Below, piece by piece: positions 42,391-51,435 of a DNA stretch of 64,000 nt. Both the position numbers and the translations under genes were made by a program. This DNA is from an uncultured Tenacibaculum sp. (GTDB lineage Bacteria; Bacteroidota; Bacteroidia; Flavobacteriales; Flavobacteriaceae). Below the pieces are notes generated by a model that had not been told where the DNA came from, did not search any database, and saw only the letters and a program-made list of their open reading frames with translations. Position 1 is the stretch's first letter. Each line of letters opens with the position of its first letter. Where the stretch lies: NCBI RefSeq assembly GCF_947495995.1, contig NZ_CANMAX010000002.1, forward strand, positions 744,001-808,000. Direction: 5' to 3'.

Positions 42391-44559
42391 ATGTTAAAAA
42401 AATTACTACTCCTTATTTCTATTTGTATTTATAGTGTTTCTATAAACTCTCAACACACAATTGACGATTCTCATTCTATTGCTAGAAAATGGAACGAAGT
42501 ACTTTTAGAAGCTATTAGAAAAGATTTTGCAAGACCAACTGTTCATGCTCGAAATTTATTTCACTCTTCTGTTGCCATGTACGATACTTGGGCATTATAT
42601 AACTTAGAAAAAAGCACACCTTACTTTGCTAAACAATATAACATTACTGAAAGTTTATCTATAAATACTGAACAAGAAAAAAATGATGCAATAATTAAAA
42701 CGATGAGCTATGCTATGTATAATCTTATAAAACATCGTTTTAAAAATTCACCTCGATACTTTTTAACTGAAAGAAATATCGAAGCTTTAATGGAACATTT
42801 AAATTTAGATATTGCTGATGCAGATTTAAGTTACAACAACGAAGTAACACCAGTTACGCTAGGAAATTTAATCGCTTCTGTAATTATTGAATTTGGATTA
42901 ACTGATGGTTCAAACGAAATTGATGAATATTCAAATCAGTTTTATACACCTAGTAATCCATTTTTAGCTCCTATAAATAGTGGAAATAGCACTATTACTA
43001 ATCCGGACAGATGGCAACCTTTATCACTACAAGTTTTTATAGATCAAGGCGGAAATATTGTATTTGGTGAAGAAACAGAATTCTTAAGTGCAGAATGGGG
43101 AAATGTGACTCCGTTTTCTTTAACTGATGAAGATTATGTTACCAAAACAAGAAACGGAAATGAATATAAAGTATACAACGATCCTGATTCTCCACCTTTT
43201 TTAAGTGATGCTACTACTGCTGAATTTTACAAATGGGGATTTTCGTTAGTTTCCATTTGGGGATCACACTTAACAAGTGAAGATAATACGCTAATAGATA
43301 TTTCACCTGGAGCAATGGGAAATATTAATATTGACGACTTACCAAAGAATTACGCCGATTATCCTAATTTTTACAACTTAAAAGACGGTGGTGATATTGG
43401 TACAGGAAGAACAATAAATCCTATATCAAATACATCTTATTCTCCTAACTTAGTTAAAAGAGGTGATTATGCTAGGGTAATTGCTGAATTTTGGGCAGAT
43501 GGACCAGATTCTGAAACTCCTCCTGGACATTGGTATACAATCTTAAATGAAAAAGTTAGTGATCGAATTCAGAATAAAAAAATAGCTGGAAATGATGCTA
43601 ATGTAGATGATTTAGAATGGGATGTTAAATCGTATTTTTTATTAGGTGGTGCAATGCACGATGCTGCTATTAGTGCTTGGAGTGTTAAAGGTTGGTATGA
43701 TTACATTAGACCAATTTCTTCAATTCGTTATATGGCAGATTTAGGTCAGAGTACAGACAATACTTTAGCAAATTATCACGAAGATGGAATTCCACTTGTT
43801 GAAGGTTTAGTTGAAGTTGTTGAAAATGAAGATCCACTTAGCGGTGATCAAAACCAAAATGTAGGTAAAATTAAAGTCTACACCTGGAAAGGTCATGATT
43901 ACGCTAGCAATACAGATTATGCAGGCGTTGATTGGATTTTAGCAGAAAATTGGTGGCCATATCAAAGACCATCTTTTGTTACTCCTCCTTTTGCAGGCTA
44001 TGTTTCAGGGCATTCTACTTTTTCAAGAGCTGCAGCAAAAGTACTAACACTTTTTACAGGAAGTGAATATTTTCCTGAAGGAATGGGAACTCATTTAGCA
44101 AAACAAAATGAATTTTTAGTATTTGAAGAAGGTCCGAGTGAAGATATTGAATTGCAATGGGCTACTTACTTTGATGCTTCAGATCAATGTAGTTTATCTA
44201 GAATCTGGGGAGGAATTCATCCACCTGCTGACGATATTCCAGGAAGATTTATAGGAGAAAATGTTGGTAAAAAAGCTTACGATTTTGGTATAAAATATTT
44301 CAAACCATATGAAATAGAAAGTGAAAATCCAGTAGCTTACCCTAATCCAATTAGTATTAATAAACCTCTAACTATTATAAACACTAACGATAACGACACT
44401 TTCGAATTGTATAATAGCGTTGGGAAAGTTTTACAGTTTCAAACTATATATTTTAACGAAGAAACACAACGAACAGAATTAACATTTACACCTACTACAA
44501 GTGGTATTTATTTTATAAAACATAATGATAATAAGGTGTATAAAGTTATAATTCAGTAG
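42391..44559 (+). CDS. Secreted vanadium-haloperoxidase-like PAP2 protein with T9SS sorting domain
   Basis: From the ATG at 42391 the protein is about 722 aa, with a signal peptide (MLKKLLLLISICIYSVSINSQ). An upstream TTG frame is excluded by the promoter box. The vanadate/phosphate pocket is complete: K-x6-R-P in KGWYDYIRP, SGHS in VSGHSTFSRAAA, and SR-x5-H-x3-D in SRIWGGIHPPADD. Haloperoxidases and PAP2 phosphatases share this site, so either activity is possible; the length and the vanadium-type HxxxD spacing favour the former. A type A T9SS tail closes it (VAYPNPISINKPL...SGIYFIKHNDNKVYKVIIQ), so the enzyme is secreted or surface-attached. Confidence 0.88.
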   Translation: MLKKLLLLISICIYSVSINSQHTIDDSHSIARKWNEVLLEAIRKDFARPTVHARNLFHSSVAMYDTWALYNLEKSTPYFAKQYNITESLSINTEQEKNDAIIKTMSYAMYNLIKHRFKNSPRYFLTERNIEALMEHLNLDIADADLSYNNEVTPVTLGNLIASVIIEFGLTDGSNEIDEYSNQFYTPSNPFLAPINSGNSTITNPDRWQPLSLQVFIDQGGNIVFGEETEFLSAEWGNVTPFSLTDEDYVTKTRNGNEYKVYNDPDSPPFLSDATTAEFYKWGFSLVSIWGSHLTSEDNTLIDISPGAMGNINIDDLPKNYADYPNFYNLKDGGDIGTGRTINPISNTSYSPNLVKRGDYARVIAEFWADGPDSETPPGHWYTILNEKVSDRIQNKKIAGNDANVDDLEWDVKSYFLLGGAMHDAAISAWSVKGWYDYIRPISSIRYMADLGQSTDNTLANYHEDGIPLVEGLVEVVENEDPLSGDQNQNVGKIKVYTWKGHDYASNTDYAGVDWILAENWWPYQRPSFVTPPFAGYVSGHSTFSRAAAKVLTLFTGSEYFPEGMGTHLAKQNEFLVFEEGPSEDIELQWATYFDASDQCSLSRIWGGIHPPADDIPGRFIGENVGKKAYDFGIKYFKPYEIESENPVAYPNPISINKPLTIINTNDNDTFELYNSVGKVLQFQTIYFNEETQRTELTFTPTTSGIYFIKHNDNKVYKVIIQ

Positions 44560-44651
44560 GTAAAAATAGGATTGAAATTTTTAAAAATAAAAACTCTAAA
44601 AACATACTAAAATTACTATTTAATAAATTCACATATAAGCATAGGATTTTC

Positions 44652-44659
44652 TATTTTTG
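44652..44659 (+). promoter_or_regulatory. -7 promoter box of purB
   Basis: TATTTTTG is a perfect TAnnTTTG, 23 nt before the purB ATG. No TTG at -33. Confidence 0.6.
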
Positions 44660-44682
44660 TCGTTTGAACACAACACACTAAT

Positions 44683-46026
44683 ATGAGTTTAACTACATTA
44701 AATGCCATCTCTCCTATCGATGGTCGCTATAGAAACAAAGTAGATCAACTAGCTAATTATTTTTCTGAAGAAGCATTAATTAAATACAGAGTTAAAGTAG
44801 AAATTGAATATTTTATCGCTTTATGTGAAATTCCTTTACCTCAATTAGAAGATATTAATAAAGACTTATACGGTGAATTACGTAAAATCTATACGGATTT
44901 CACAGCTGAAGATGCTTTAAAAATTAAAGAAATTGAAAGCGTTACAAATCACGATGTAAAAGCTGTAGAATACTTTATTAAAGAAAAATTTGATGCTTTA
45001 AACTTATCAAAATATAAAGAATTTATTCACTTCGGATTAACTTCTCAAGATATTAATAACACAGCTATTCCTTTATCTATTAAAGATGCTGTAGAAGAAG
45101 TTTATTTTCCAACTTTAGATACATTAACATCTAAATTAGCAGATTTAGCTGAAGAATGGGAAAACATTCCTATGCTTGCAAGAACTCACGGACAACCTGC
45201 TTCTCCTACTCGATTAGGAAAAGAATTATTTGTTTTCGTTGAGCGTATTAATCAGCAAATATTATTCTTACAACATATTCCAAACGCTGCGAAGTTTGGT
45301 GGAGCTACAGGAAATTACAATGCACATAAAGTTGCATACCCAAATATTGATTGGAAAGCTTTTGGAACTTCTTTTGTTGAAGAAGTTTTAGAACTTCACC
45401 ATTCGTTCCCAACAACTCAAATAGAGCACTATGATCACATGGCTAGCTTATTTGATGCTATGAAACGTGTAAATACAATTCTTATTGATTTAGATCGTGA
45501 TATTTGGACGTACATTTCAATGGATTACTTCAAACAAAAGATTAAAAAAGGTGAAGTTGGTTCTTCTGCTATGCCTCATAAAGTAAATCCAATTGATTTT
45601 GAAAACTCTGAAGGAAATTTAGGAATTGCAAATGCTATTTTCGAACATTTAGCAGGTAAACTTCCAGTATCTCGTATGCAACGTGATTTAACAGACAGTA
45701 CTGTACTTCGTAATGTTGGAGTTCCTTTCGGCCATACTTTAATCGCTTTTAAAGCAACTTTAAAAGGTTTAAGTAAGTTATTATTAAATCAACAAAAATT
45801 CGAAGATGATTTAGAAAATAACTGGGCTGTAGCTGCAGAAGCGATTCAAACTATTTTAAGAAGAGAAGGATATCCTAATCCATATGAAGCTTTAAAAGGT
45901 TTAACTCGTACTAATGAGAAAATTACTCAAGCATCTATCGCTAGTTTTATAGATACTCTAGAGGTTTCTGATCAAATTAAAGAAGAATTAAAACAAATTA
46001 CACCATCAAATTATACAGGAATTTAA
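44683..46026 (+). CDS. purB: Adenylosuccinate lyase
   Basis: A 447-aa member of the fumarase/aspartase superfamily. It opens LNAISPIDGRYRNKVDQLANYFSE and carries FGLTSQDINNTA, LARTHGQPASPTRLGKEL (catalytic His), and the signature loop KGEVGSSAMPHKVNPIDFENSEGN with the catalytic Ser. It acts twice in purine synthesis, cleaving SAICAR and adenylosuccinate with release of fumarate. Its stop overlaps the next start by one base (TAATG), so a small lipoprotein is co-transcribed. Confidence 0.97.
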   Translation: MSLTTLNAISPIDGRYRNKVDQLANYFSEEALIKYRVKVEIEYFIALCEIPLPQLEDINKDLYGELRKIYTDFTAEDALKIKEIESVTNHDVKAVEYFIKEKFDALNLSKYKEFIHFGLTSQDINNTAIPLSIKDAVEEVYFPTLDTLTSKLADLAEEWENIPMLARTHGQPASPTRLGKELFVFVERINQQILFLQHIPNAAKFGGATGNYNAHKVAYPNIDWKAFGTSFVEEVLELHHSFPTTQIEHYDHMASLFDAMKRVNTILIDLDRDIWTYISMDYFKQKIKKGEVGSSAMPHKVNPIDFENSEGNLGIANAIFEHLAGKLPVSRMQRDLTDSTVLRNVGVPFGHTLIAFKATLKGLSKLLLNQQKFEDDLENNWAVAAEAIQTILRREGYPNPYEALKGLTRTNEKITQASIASFIDTLEVSDQIKEELKQITPSNYTGI

Positions 46027-46457
46027 TGAAATATTTAATCTTATCTTTTCTAGCTATAACACTTGCTTCTTGTTCTCCTAAAATCGAAGGAAATCCTGAG
46101 CGTTTCAAATTTGGTACGTTCGAAATTCCTGCTGGAGATAATTATAGTAAAACTATCATAGTTAGAAAAGATAGTTTACAAATAGAGTACTACACAAAAA
46201 AAGTTACAGTATCTACAGATAGTACTGTAACTGAAAAAGAGGTAGCACATATCGATACATTATACATCAAATGGAGAAATAACTTTTCATATACTTTAAA
46301 GATGAAAAGTCCTAAAACTGATTTAGATAAGGATCCTATTTTTGTACAAATGAACAAAGTAACAGACTCATCTTACAGTTACATTTCGAGGATAGGTTAT
46401 TCTAAATTTAAACCTGAAGGTACTGTGTACATTAGCAAGAATCCTATTAAAAACTAA
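46026..46457 (+). CDS. Small lipoprotein of unknown function (143 aa)
   Basis: A lipoprotein signal MKYLILSFLAITLASCSPK with lipobox LASC gives a mature protein starting at Cys16. The rest is strand-rich and basic, with VTVSTDSTVTEKEVAHIDTLYIKW and a C-terminal beta segment. Family not recognised. The one-base overlap with purB means it is expressed with that gene, though a functional link is not obvious. Confidence 0.72.
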   Translation: MKYLILSFLAITLASCSPKIEGNPERFKFGTFEIPAGDNYSKTIIVRKDSLQIEYYTKKVTVSTDSTVTEKEVAHIDTLYIKWRNNFSYTLKMKSPKTDLDKDPIFVQMNKVTDSSYSYISRIGYSKFKPEGTVYISKNPIKN

Positions 46458-46504
46458 GTTAATTAATTGGTTATTTAAAATAAATCTAGTTAATTTGCCT
46501 TTTG

Positions 46505-46828
46505 ATGAAAATTTTTAAGAAATATGTATCCATAGTCATGTTATTGACTTTACTATTGACTCCGTCAGTGGTTCAGTTAATGCATGCTTTAGACTCTGAT
46601 CACTTAGAGTCTAAGATTTGTATTTCTGAAGATAGTAAACATCTACACGATCATGAAGCTGAATGTGAACTTTGTAAATTCCATTTCAATGCATTTACGG
46701 TAAATGAGTTCAGCATAGTTAATTTCACTTCATTATCTAAAATTGATTCACTTGAAAGTTTTTATACTTCATTACAAAACACTTTTAACTTAACCTCTTT
46801 ATTAAGAGGACCTCCTGCTTTAGTTTAA
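46505..46828 (+). CDS. Small exported His-rich protein of a likely metal-uptake cluster
   Basis: The ATG at 46505 gives 107 aa; an upstream in-frame TTG at 46502 adds one. An N-terminal hydrophobic segment (SIVMLLTLLLTPSVVQLMHA) leads to a His/Cys-rich stretch, LDSDHLESKICISEDSKHLHDHEAECELCKFHF, with five His and three Cys that could hold a transition metal. It lies 40 bp upstream of a TonB receptor gene on the same strand. Short proteins of this kind with metal-binding residues often precede TonB receptors for zinc or copper. The metal is not known. Confidence 0.65.
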   Translation: MKIFKKYVSIVMLLTLLLTPSVVQLMHALDSDHLESKICISEDSKHLHDHEAECELCKFHFNAFTVNEFSIVNFTSLSKIDSLESFYTSLQNTFNLTSLLRGPPALV

Positions 46829-46867
46829 TTATTCGTATTAGCATATAATTCAAACTAAACAATCAAA

Positions 46868-49270
46868 ATGAAATTTTATCACCGTATTTTGATTTTATTA
46901 TTGATTTTTATTTCAAATTCAATAATTAGTCAAAATTGTACATATACTTTTTCTGGGCTTGTAGAAGATTTTCATGATAAGTCTCCGATAATTGATGCAA
47001 CTGTACACATAAAAAACCTTAATAGATACGCTGCTACCGACTTAGAAGGTAAGTTTTCTTTTAAGAATTTATGTTCAGGTAAATTAATTGTAGAGATTTC
47101 TCATGTTGCTTGTGATACTCAAATTTTGGAAATCAATTTAACTAAAAATACTTATAAAGTAATTGATTTAGAACACCATATTGAAGAGTTGAAAGAAGTT
47201 CAAGTTAAATCTGCTACAGGAATAAAAACTAAAACATCACAAGAAACTTTAATAAAAGAAAATATTATTGAAGAATATAGTGATGCTAGTTTAGGAGATG
47301 CCTTAAAGGAAGTATCTGGTGTATCATCTATAAATACTGGAAATTCTATTGTTAAACCAATAATTAATGGTTTACATAGTAGTAGAATTTTAATTTCTGT
47401 AAATAACGTTAGATTACAAGATCAAGATTGGGGTATAGAACATGCTCCTAATGTTGATATTAGTGCAGCAGGAAGTATTTCAGTAATTAAAGGTGCAAAT
47501 GCGCTTGAATATGGTGGTGATGCAATTGGTGGTGTTGTAGTTATTAATCCTCCAAAGATTATCTTAAAAGATTCTTTGTATGGAAAAACTATAATCTCTC
47601 AACAAACTAACGGTAGACTTGCTTCAATTAATACATCTTTAAACAAAACTTATAAAAAAGGTTGGTTTATTAACGGTCAGGCTTCTCTTAAAAGAGCGGG
47701 AGATTTCGAAGCTCCTGATTATAATTTAACAAATACTGGATTAAAATCTTTTGGTATTAATCTTAGTGGTGGTTATAAAAAATTTGACAGAGGTTTTGAA
47801 ATTTTTGTAAGTCATGTATCTAATGAAATAGGGATACTTAGAGCGGCTCATATTGGTAGTACTTCTGATTTAGTTAATAGTATTAACAGTGGTGTACCAA
47901 CAGTTATTAGAGATTTTAGTTACGATATTAACAATCCAAAACAAGATGTAACACATCTACTTTTAAAGGCTAACTTTTATAAAAGATTCAAAGGCCTTGG
48001 AAAGTTTTCATTTCAATATGATTTTCAGCAAAATGAGAGAAAAGAGTTTGACGTAAGACGTGGTGGAAGAAGTTCTTTAGCTGCGTTAGATTTAAACTTA
48101 AAAACTCACAACATTAAGGCTGATATGAAGTTTGATGCTAATCCGAACAAGATATTCAAAATTGGGATTTCTGGCGGATATCAAACAAATTTTCCTGACC
48201 CTGGTACAGGGGTAAGACGACTAATACCTGATTATGATAAGTATATTTTGGGAGTTTATACTTTATCTGAATTGATTTTTTTTAATGGTTTAATTTTTTC
48301 ATCAGGTATCAGATACGACTTTAACCATATTGACGCTAAGAAATTTTATCTAAAGTCTAGATGGAATTCACAGAATTACGATCAAGATTTTAGCTCTATA
48401 ATAATAGATGACAGAGGCACACAATATTTAACAGATCCAACTTTTAATTATCATAATTTATCAGCTTCAGTTGGCCTGTCATATGATTTTGACTCTAAAA
48501 ATTCTTTATTGTTCAATTACGGATTATCGAATAGAGCTCCAAATCCAGCCGAGCTATTCAGCGATGGTTTACACCATACTGCAGCAAGGATTGAGTTAGG
48601 AGATTTACGTATCCGTCCAGAATCTTCCCATAGAATTTCTTCAACCTATAAATATACAGGAGAGAAATTTAAAGCTTCAGTCGAAGGTTTTTACAACTTT
48701 ATCGACGATTTTATTTATATAGAACCATCTGGAACAGAAACTACCATTAGAGGTGCTTTTGTGGTATGGTCTTATAAACAAATAAAAGCCAATCTATTTG
48801 GCTTAGACTCTGATATATCGTACGAAATTAACGATAATTTTTCAATTAGAAATAGATCTTCCTTTATTAAGGGAAGAGATTTAAGCAGTAATAGAGCTTT
48901 AATAGATATTCCTCCTTTTAAAACTGTAAACACTTTGCAGTATTATAACACTAAATGGAATAACTTTTATGCATCATTAGAAAGTGAATTCAATGCTAGA
49001 CAGAATGAATTTCCTAATAACAACTTTACCACCTTTGTAGCTACATCAAACACAAATGAATTGGTAGATATTAGCACTCCTCCTGATGCTTATCACTTAT
49101 TAAACTTTTCTACTGGATTAAATCTAAAGTTATTTAAAACAAAAGTAGGTTTGAATTTATTTGTAAATAATATTCTAAATACTTCGTATAGAAATTATTT
49201 AAATCAACTACGTTTTTTTGCAGACGATATTGGAAGAAACTTTAAAATACAATTAAAAATTAATTATTAA
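46868..49270 (+). CDS. TonB-dependent receptor, probable metal or metallophore uptake
   Basis: An 800-aa outer-membrane receptor. It has a signal peptide (MKFYHRILILLLIFISNSIISQ), a carboxypeptidase-regulatory-like domain (FSGLVEDFHDKSPIIDATVHI, about 28-110), a plug (about 125-230, SLGDALKEVSGVSSINTGNSIVKPIINGLHSSRILISVNNVRLQDQDWG), and a 22-strand-type barrel ending RNFKIQLKINY. The Cys-rich/His-rich protein just upstream and the acidic lipoprotein just downstream suggest that the three genes capture a metal such as zinc or copper; this is inference from context. A heme or siderophore role is not excluded. Confidence 0.88.
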   Translation: MKFYHRILILLLIFISNSIISQNCTYTFSGLVEDFHDKSPIIDATVHIKNLNRYAATDLEGKFSFKNLCSGKLIVEISHVACDTQILEINLTKNTYKVIDLEHHIEELKEVQVKSATGIKTKTSQETLIKENIIEEYSDASLGDALKEVSGVSSINTGNSIVKPIINGLHSSRILISVNNVRLQDQDWGIEHAPNVDISAAGSISVIKGANALEYGGDAIGGVVVINPPKIILKDSLYGKTIISQQTNGRLASINTSLNKTYKKGWFINGQASLKRAGDFEAPDYNLTNTGLKSFGINLSGGYKKFDRGFEIFVSHVSNEIGILRAAHIGSTSDLVNSINSGVPTVIRDFSYDINNPKQDVTHLLLKANFYKRFKGLGKFSFQYDFQQNERKEFDVRRGGRSSLAALDLNLKTHNIKADMKFDANPNKIFKIGISGGYQTNFPDPGTGVRRLIPDYDKYILGVYTLSELIFFNGLIFSSGIRYDFNHIDAKKFYLKSRWNSQNYDQDFSSIIIDDRGTQYLTDPTFNYHNLSASVGLSYDFDSKNSLLFNYGLSNRAPNPAELFSDGLHHTAARIELGDLRIRPESSHRISSTYKYTGEKFKASVEGFYNFIDDFIYIEPSGTETTIRGAFVVWSYKQIKANLFGLDSDISYEINDNFSIRNRSSFIKGRDLSSNRALIDIPPFKTVNTLQYYNTKWNNFYASLESEFNARQNEFPNNNFTTFVATSNTNELVDISTPPDAYHLLNFSTGLNLKLFKTKVGLNLFVNNILNTSYRNYLNQLRFFADDIGRNFKIQLKINY

Positions 49271-49307
49271 AATATAGAACCTTAAATAAATTAAACAATT
49301 ATATATT

Positions 49308-49877
49308 ATGAAGTCAATTAAATTATTAGCATTTTTATTTATTTCAACATTAGTTTTTACTGGATGTTCTGATGACGATGATAACGTTCCTGGAGAAGTA
49401 AATGAAGAAGAAGTAATTACTACGATGACAATTACTTTAACTGCTACTGGTCAAACTGATGTAGTTTTAAGAACTCAAGATTTAGACGGTGACGGACCAA
49501 ATGCTCCTGTATTAACTGTTTCTGGGCCATTTGCAGCTAACACTACTTATACTGGGTCAATCGTTTTATTAAACGAAACTGAAAGCCCAGCTGAAAATAT
49601 TACTGAAGAAATCGAAGAGGAAGACGAAGAGCACCAATTCTTCTATACAGCTACTGGTGTAAATGCTACATTTGCTTATGCTGGTCCTAACGATGAAAAC
49701 GGAAATCCTGTTGGATTAAACTTTACTTTAACTACTGGTGCTGCTAGTACTGGTTCTTTAAGTTTTACATTAAGACATGAGCCTATGAAAACTGCTACTG
49801 GAGTAAGTACTGGTGACATTACTAATGCTGGTGGTGAAACTGATATCGAAACTACTTTCAGCGTAACAGTTCAGTAA
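49308..49877 (+). CDS. Acidic lipoprotein following the TonB receptor (189 aa)
   Basis: A lipoprotein signal (MKSIKLLAFLFISTLVFTGC) is followed immediately by DDDDN and a sequence rich in Asp, Glu, Thr and Gly. The mature domain is all-beta, with a central acidic insert ENITEEIEEEDEEHQFFY. It starts 38 bp after the receptor and ends before a terminator, so it is the last gene of the unit that begins at 46505. Possibly a substrate- or metal-binding partner at the outer membrane. Family not recognised. Confidence 0.78.
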   Translation: MKSIKLLAFLFISTLVFTGCSDDDDNVPGEVNEEEVITTMTITLTATGQTDVVLRTQDLDGDGPNAPVLTVSGPFAANTTYTGSIVLLNETESPAENITEEIEEEDEEHQFFYTATGVNATFAYAGPNDENGNPVGLNFTLTTGAASTGSLSFTLRHEPMKTATGVSTGDITNAGGETDIETTFSVTVQ

Positions 49878-49908
49878 GATATACGAAAATCAATCAACCA
49901 AATAAAAG

Positions 49909-49937
49909 AAGAGCTTCCTTGTGAAGCTCTTTTTTTA
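49909..49937 (+). terminator. Terminator of the TonB receptor cluster
   Basis: AAGAGCTTC (49909-49917) pairs with GAAGCTCTT (49923-49931) around CTTGT, with a T-run after it. Confidence 0.87.
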
Positions 49938-50052
49938 TTTCTTGTAATTAAGATTATTGATTAAATTATAATGTTTAGTAAATTTATAAATGCCTGAAAT
50001 AATTATTAATACTTTCTCTATTCACTATTTCTGAACAAAACAAATAAATATA

Positions 50053-51360
50053 TTATGATACATATTTTGTTTTCTTTAATCCGCTTAAAACGATAATAGA
50101 AGCTAAAAAGAAGATTGCTAAAGATAATACACTCCATTGCATAGAGTTCGTAATTGCATTTAGTAAACCATACACGAAAGTTCCTGTTACGATAGCTATT
50201 TTTTCAGTTACATCAAAGAAACTAAAGTATGTAGCATGATCTTCTGTTTCTGGTAATAACTTAGAATACGTAGATCTTGCTAAAGACTGTATAGCACCAA
50301 GTACTAAACCTAATACTCCACCTAACATATAAAAATACACCAATATATTATCTAAATCTTTATGTAACATAAAAGCTCCAAAGCAAACAAACATCCAAGC
50401 AATTATTGTAATTTTTAACGCTAATACATTACCGTATTTTTCAGAAATTCTTGAAAAAATATATGCGCCAAAAATCGCTAAAACCTGAATAATTAATATT
50501 GTACCAATTAAATGTTCTTTGGCTAATTTTAATTCTGCTGTTCCAAATAAGGCAGCTGTTACAATGATAGTCTGTACTCCTACGCTCAATAAAAAGAAAG
50601 TTATTAAAAATCTTTTTAAAGCAGGATGATCTTTTTTTACTTCTTTTAATACCTTTTTTAACTCTTGGTAACCTTTCCATAAATATCCATCTTCCAATTG
50701 ATCTTTTGGTACTTTTCTATCTTTAGGCAATCTTTTAAAAGTAATTTGTGCAAAGCCTAACCACCAAACTCCAACAATCACAAATGATAAACGAGAAGCT
50801 AAACCTCCGTCTAAACCAAATGTATCAGGGAATAAAATAAGTACAAGACATATAATCAGTAGAATTATTGAACCTATATACCCGTTAATAAATCCTTTTG
50901 CACTTACTCTATCATGATCTTCTGGGTGGGCTATTTCTGGTAAATAAGCATTATAAAAAACAATACTTCCCCAAAAACCAATACTTGCCAAAATACTAGC
51001 AACAATTCCTACCCAAGTTGTCGATAAATCCTCGAAGAAAAACAAACTCATCACAGATAAACTACCTAGTAAACAGAAGAATTTCATAAAGCTTTTCTTA
51101 TTTCCTCTATAATCTGCAATACCCGATAAAATAGGTGAAATTATTGCCACAATTAAAAAAGAAAAAGATAATGCATACGTATATAAAGAATTAGGGTGTT
51201 CCCATTCAATACCTAAAAAAGAAACAAAATTATTTTCTGTAATTGCATCATAATACATTGGAAAAATAGCAGTACTTATTACCAATGAATATACAGAGTT
51301 TGCCCAATCGTAAAAAGCCCAACCATTTATAACTTTAGAATCTCCTTGTTTTGTTTGCAT
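50053..51360 (-). CDS. MFS transporter (UMF1-like)
   Basis: A 435-aa protein with about 12 membrane segments. Its first loop (NGWAFYDWANSVYSLVISTAIFPMYY) is the start typical of the UMF1/Atg22-like MFS family, and it has the MFS loop ISPILSGIADYRGNKKSFMKFF. The C-terminal half repeats the fold (FGAYIFSRISEKYGNVLALK). The substrate is unknown; relatives are often annotated as MFS only. It lies downstream of the M48 gene, separated by a terminator, so it may depend on its own weak promoter. Confidence 0.88.
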   Translation of the reverse strand: MQTKQGDSKVINGWAFYDWANSVYSLVISTAIFPMYYDAITENNFVSFLGIEWEHPNSLYTYALSFSFLIVAIISPILSGIADYRGNKKSFMKFFCLLGSLSVMSLFFFEDLSTTWVGIVASILASIGFWGSIVFYNAYLPEIAHPEDHDRVSAKGFINGYIGSIILLIICLVLILFPDTFGLDGGLASRLSFVIVGVWWLGFAQITFKRLPKDRKVPKDQLEDGYLWKGYQELKKVLKEVKKDHPALKRFLITFFLLSVGVQTIIVTAALFGTAELKLAKEHLIGTILIIQVLAIFGAYIFSRISEKYGNVLALKITIIAWMFVCFGAFMLHKDLDNILVYFYMLGGVLGLVLGAIQSLARSTYSKLLPETEDHATYFSFFDVTEKIAIVTGTFVYGLLNAITNSMQWSVLSLAIFFLASIIVLSGLKKTKYVS

Positions 51361-51374
51361 AACGTTATGAAATT

Positions 51375-51405
51375 AAAAAACCGCTCTTATAGTTAAGAAC
51401 GGTTT
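51375..51405 (-). terminator. Terminator after the M48 metallopeptidase gene
   Basis: AAACCGCTCTTA and TAAGAACGGTTT (51378-51405) form a stem with one mismatch around TAGT, with a T-run on the minus strand. Confidence 0.78.
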
Positions 51406-51435
51406 GCAATATACTTAAAAAGTAAGTTGTAATTT

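Noticed and set aside
46458..46504. TTATTTAAAATAA-type palindrome upstream of the metal-uptake cluster as a Fur/Zur box
   Set aside because: It is a short AT-only palindrome in an AT-rich gap and does not match a known metal-regulator site closely.
50441..50680. 79-codon minus frame inside the MFS transporter gene
   Set aside because: It is an alternative frame of a gene with clear transmembrane periodicity; the translated product is Arg/Lys/Asn-rich noise.
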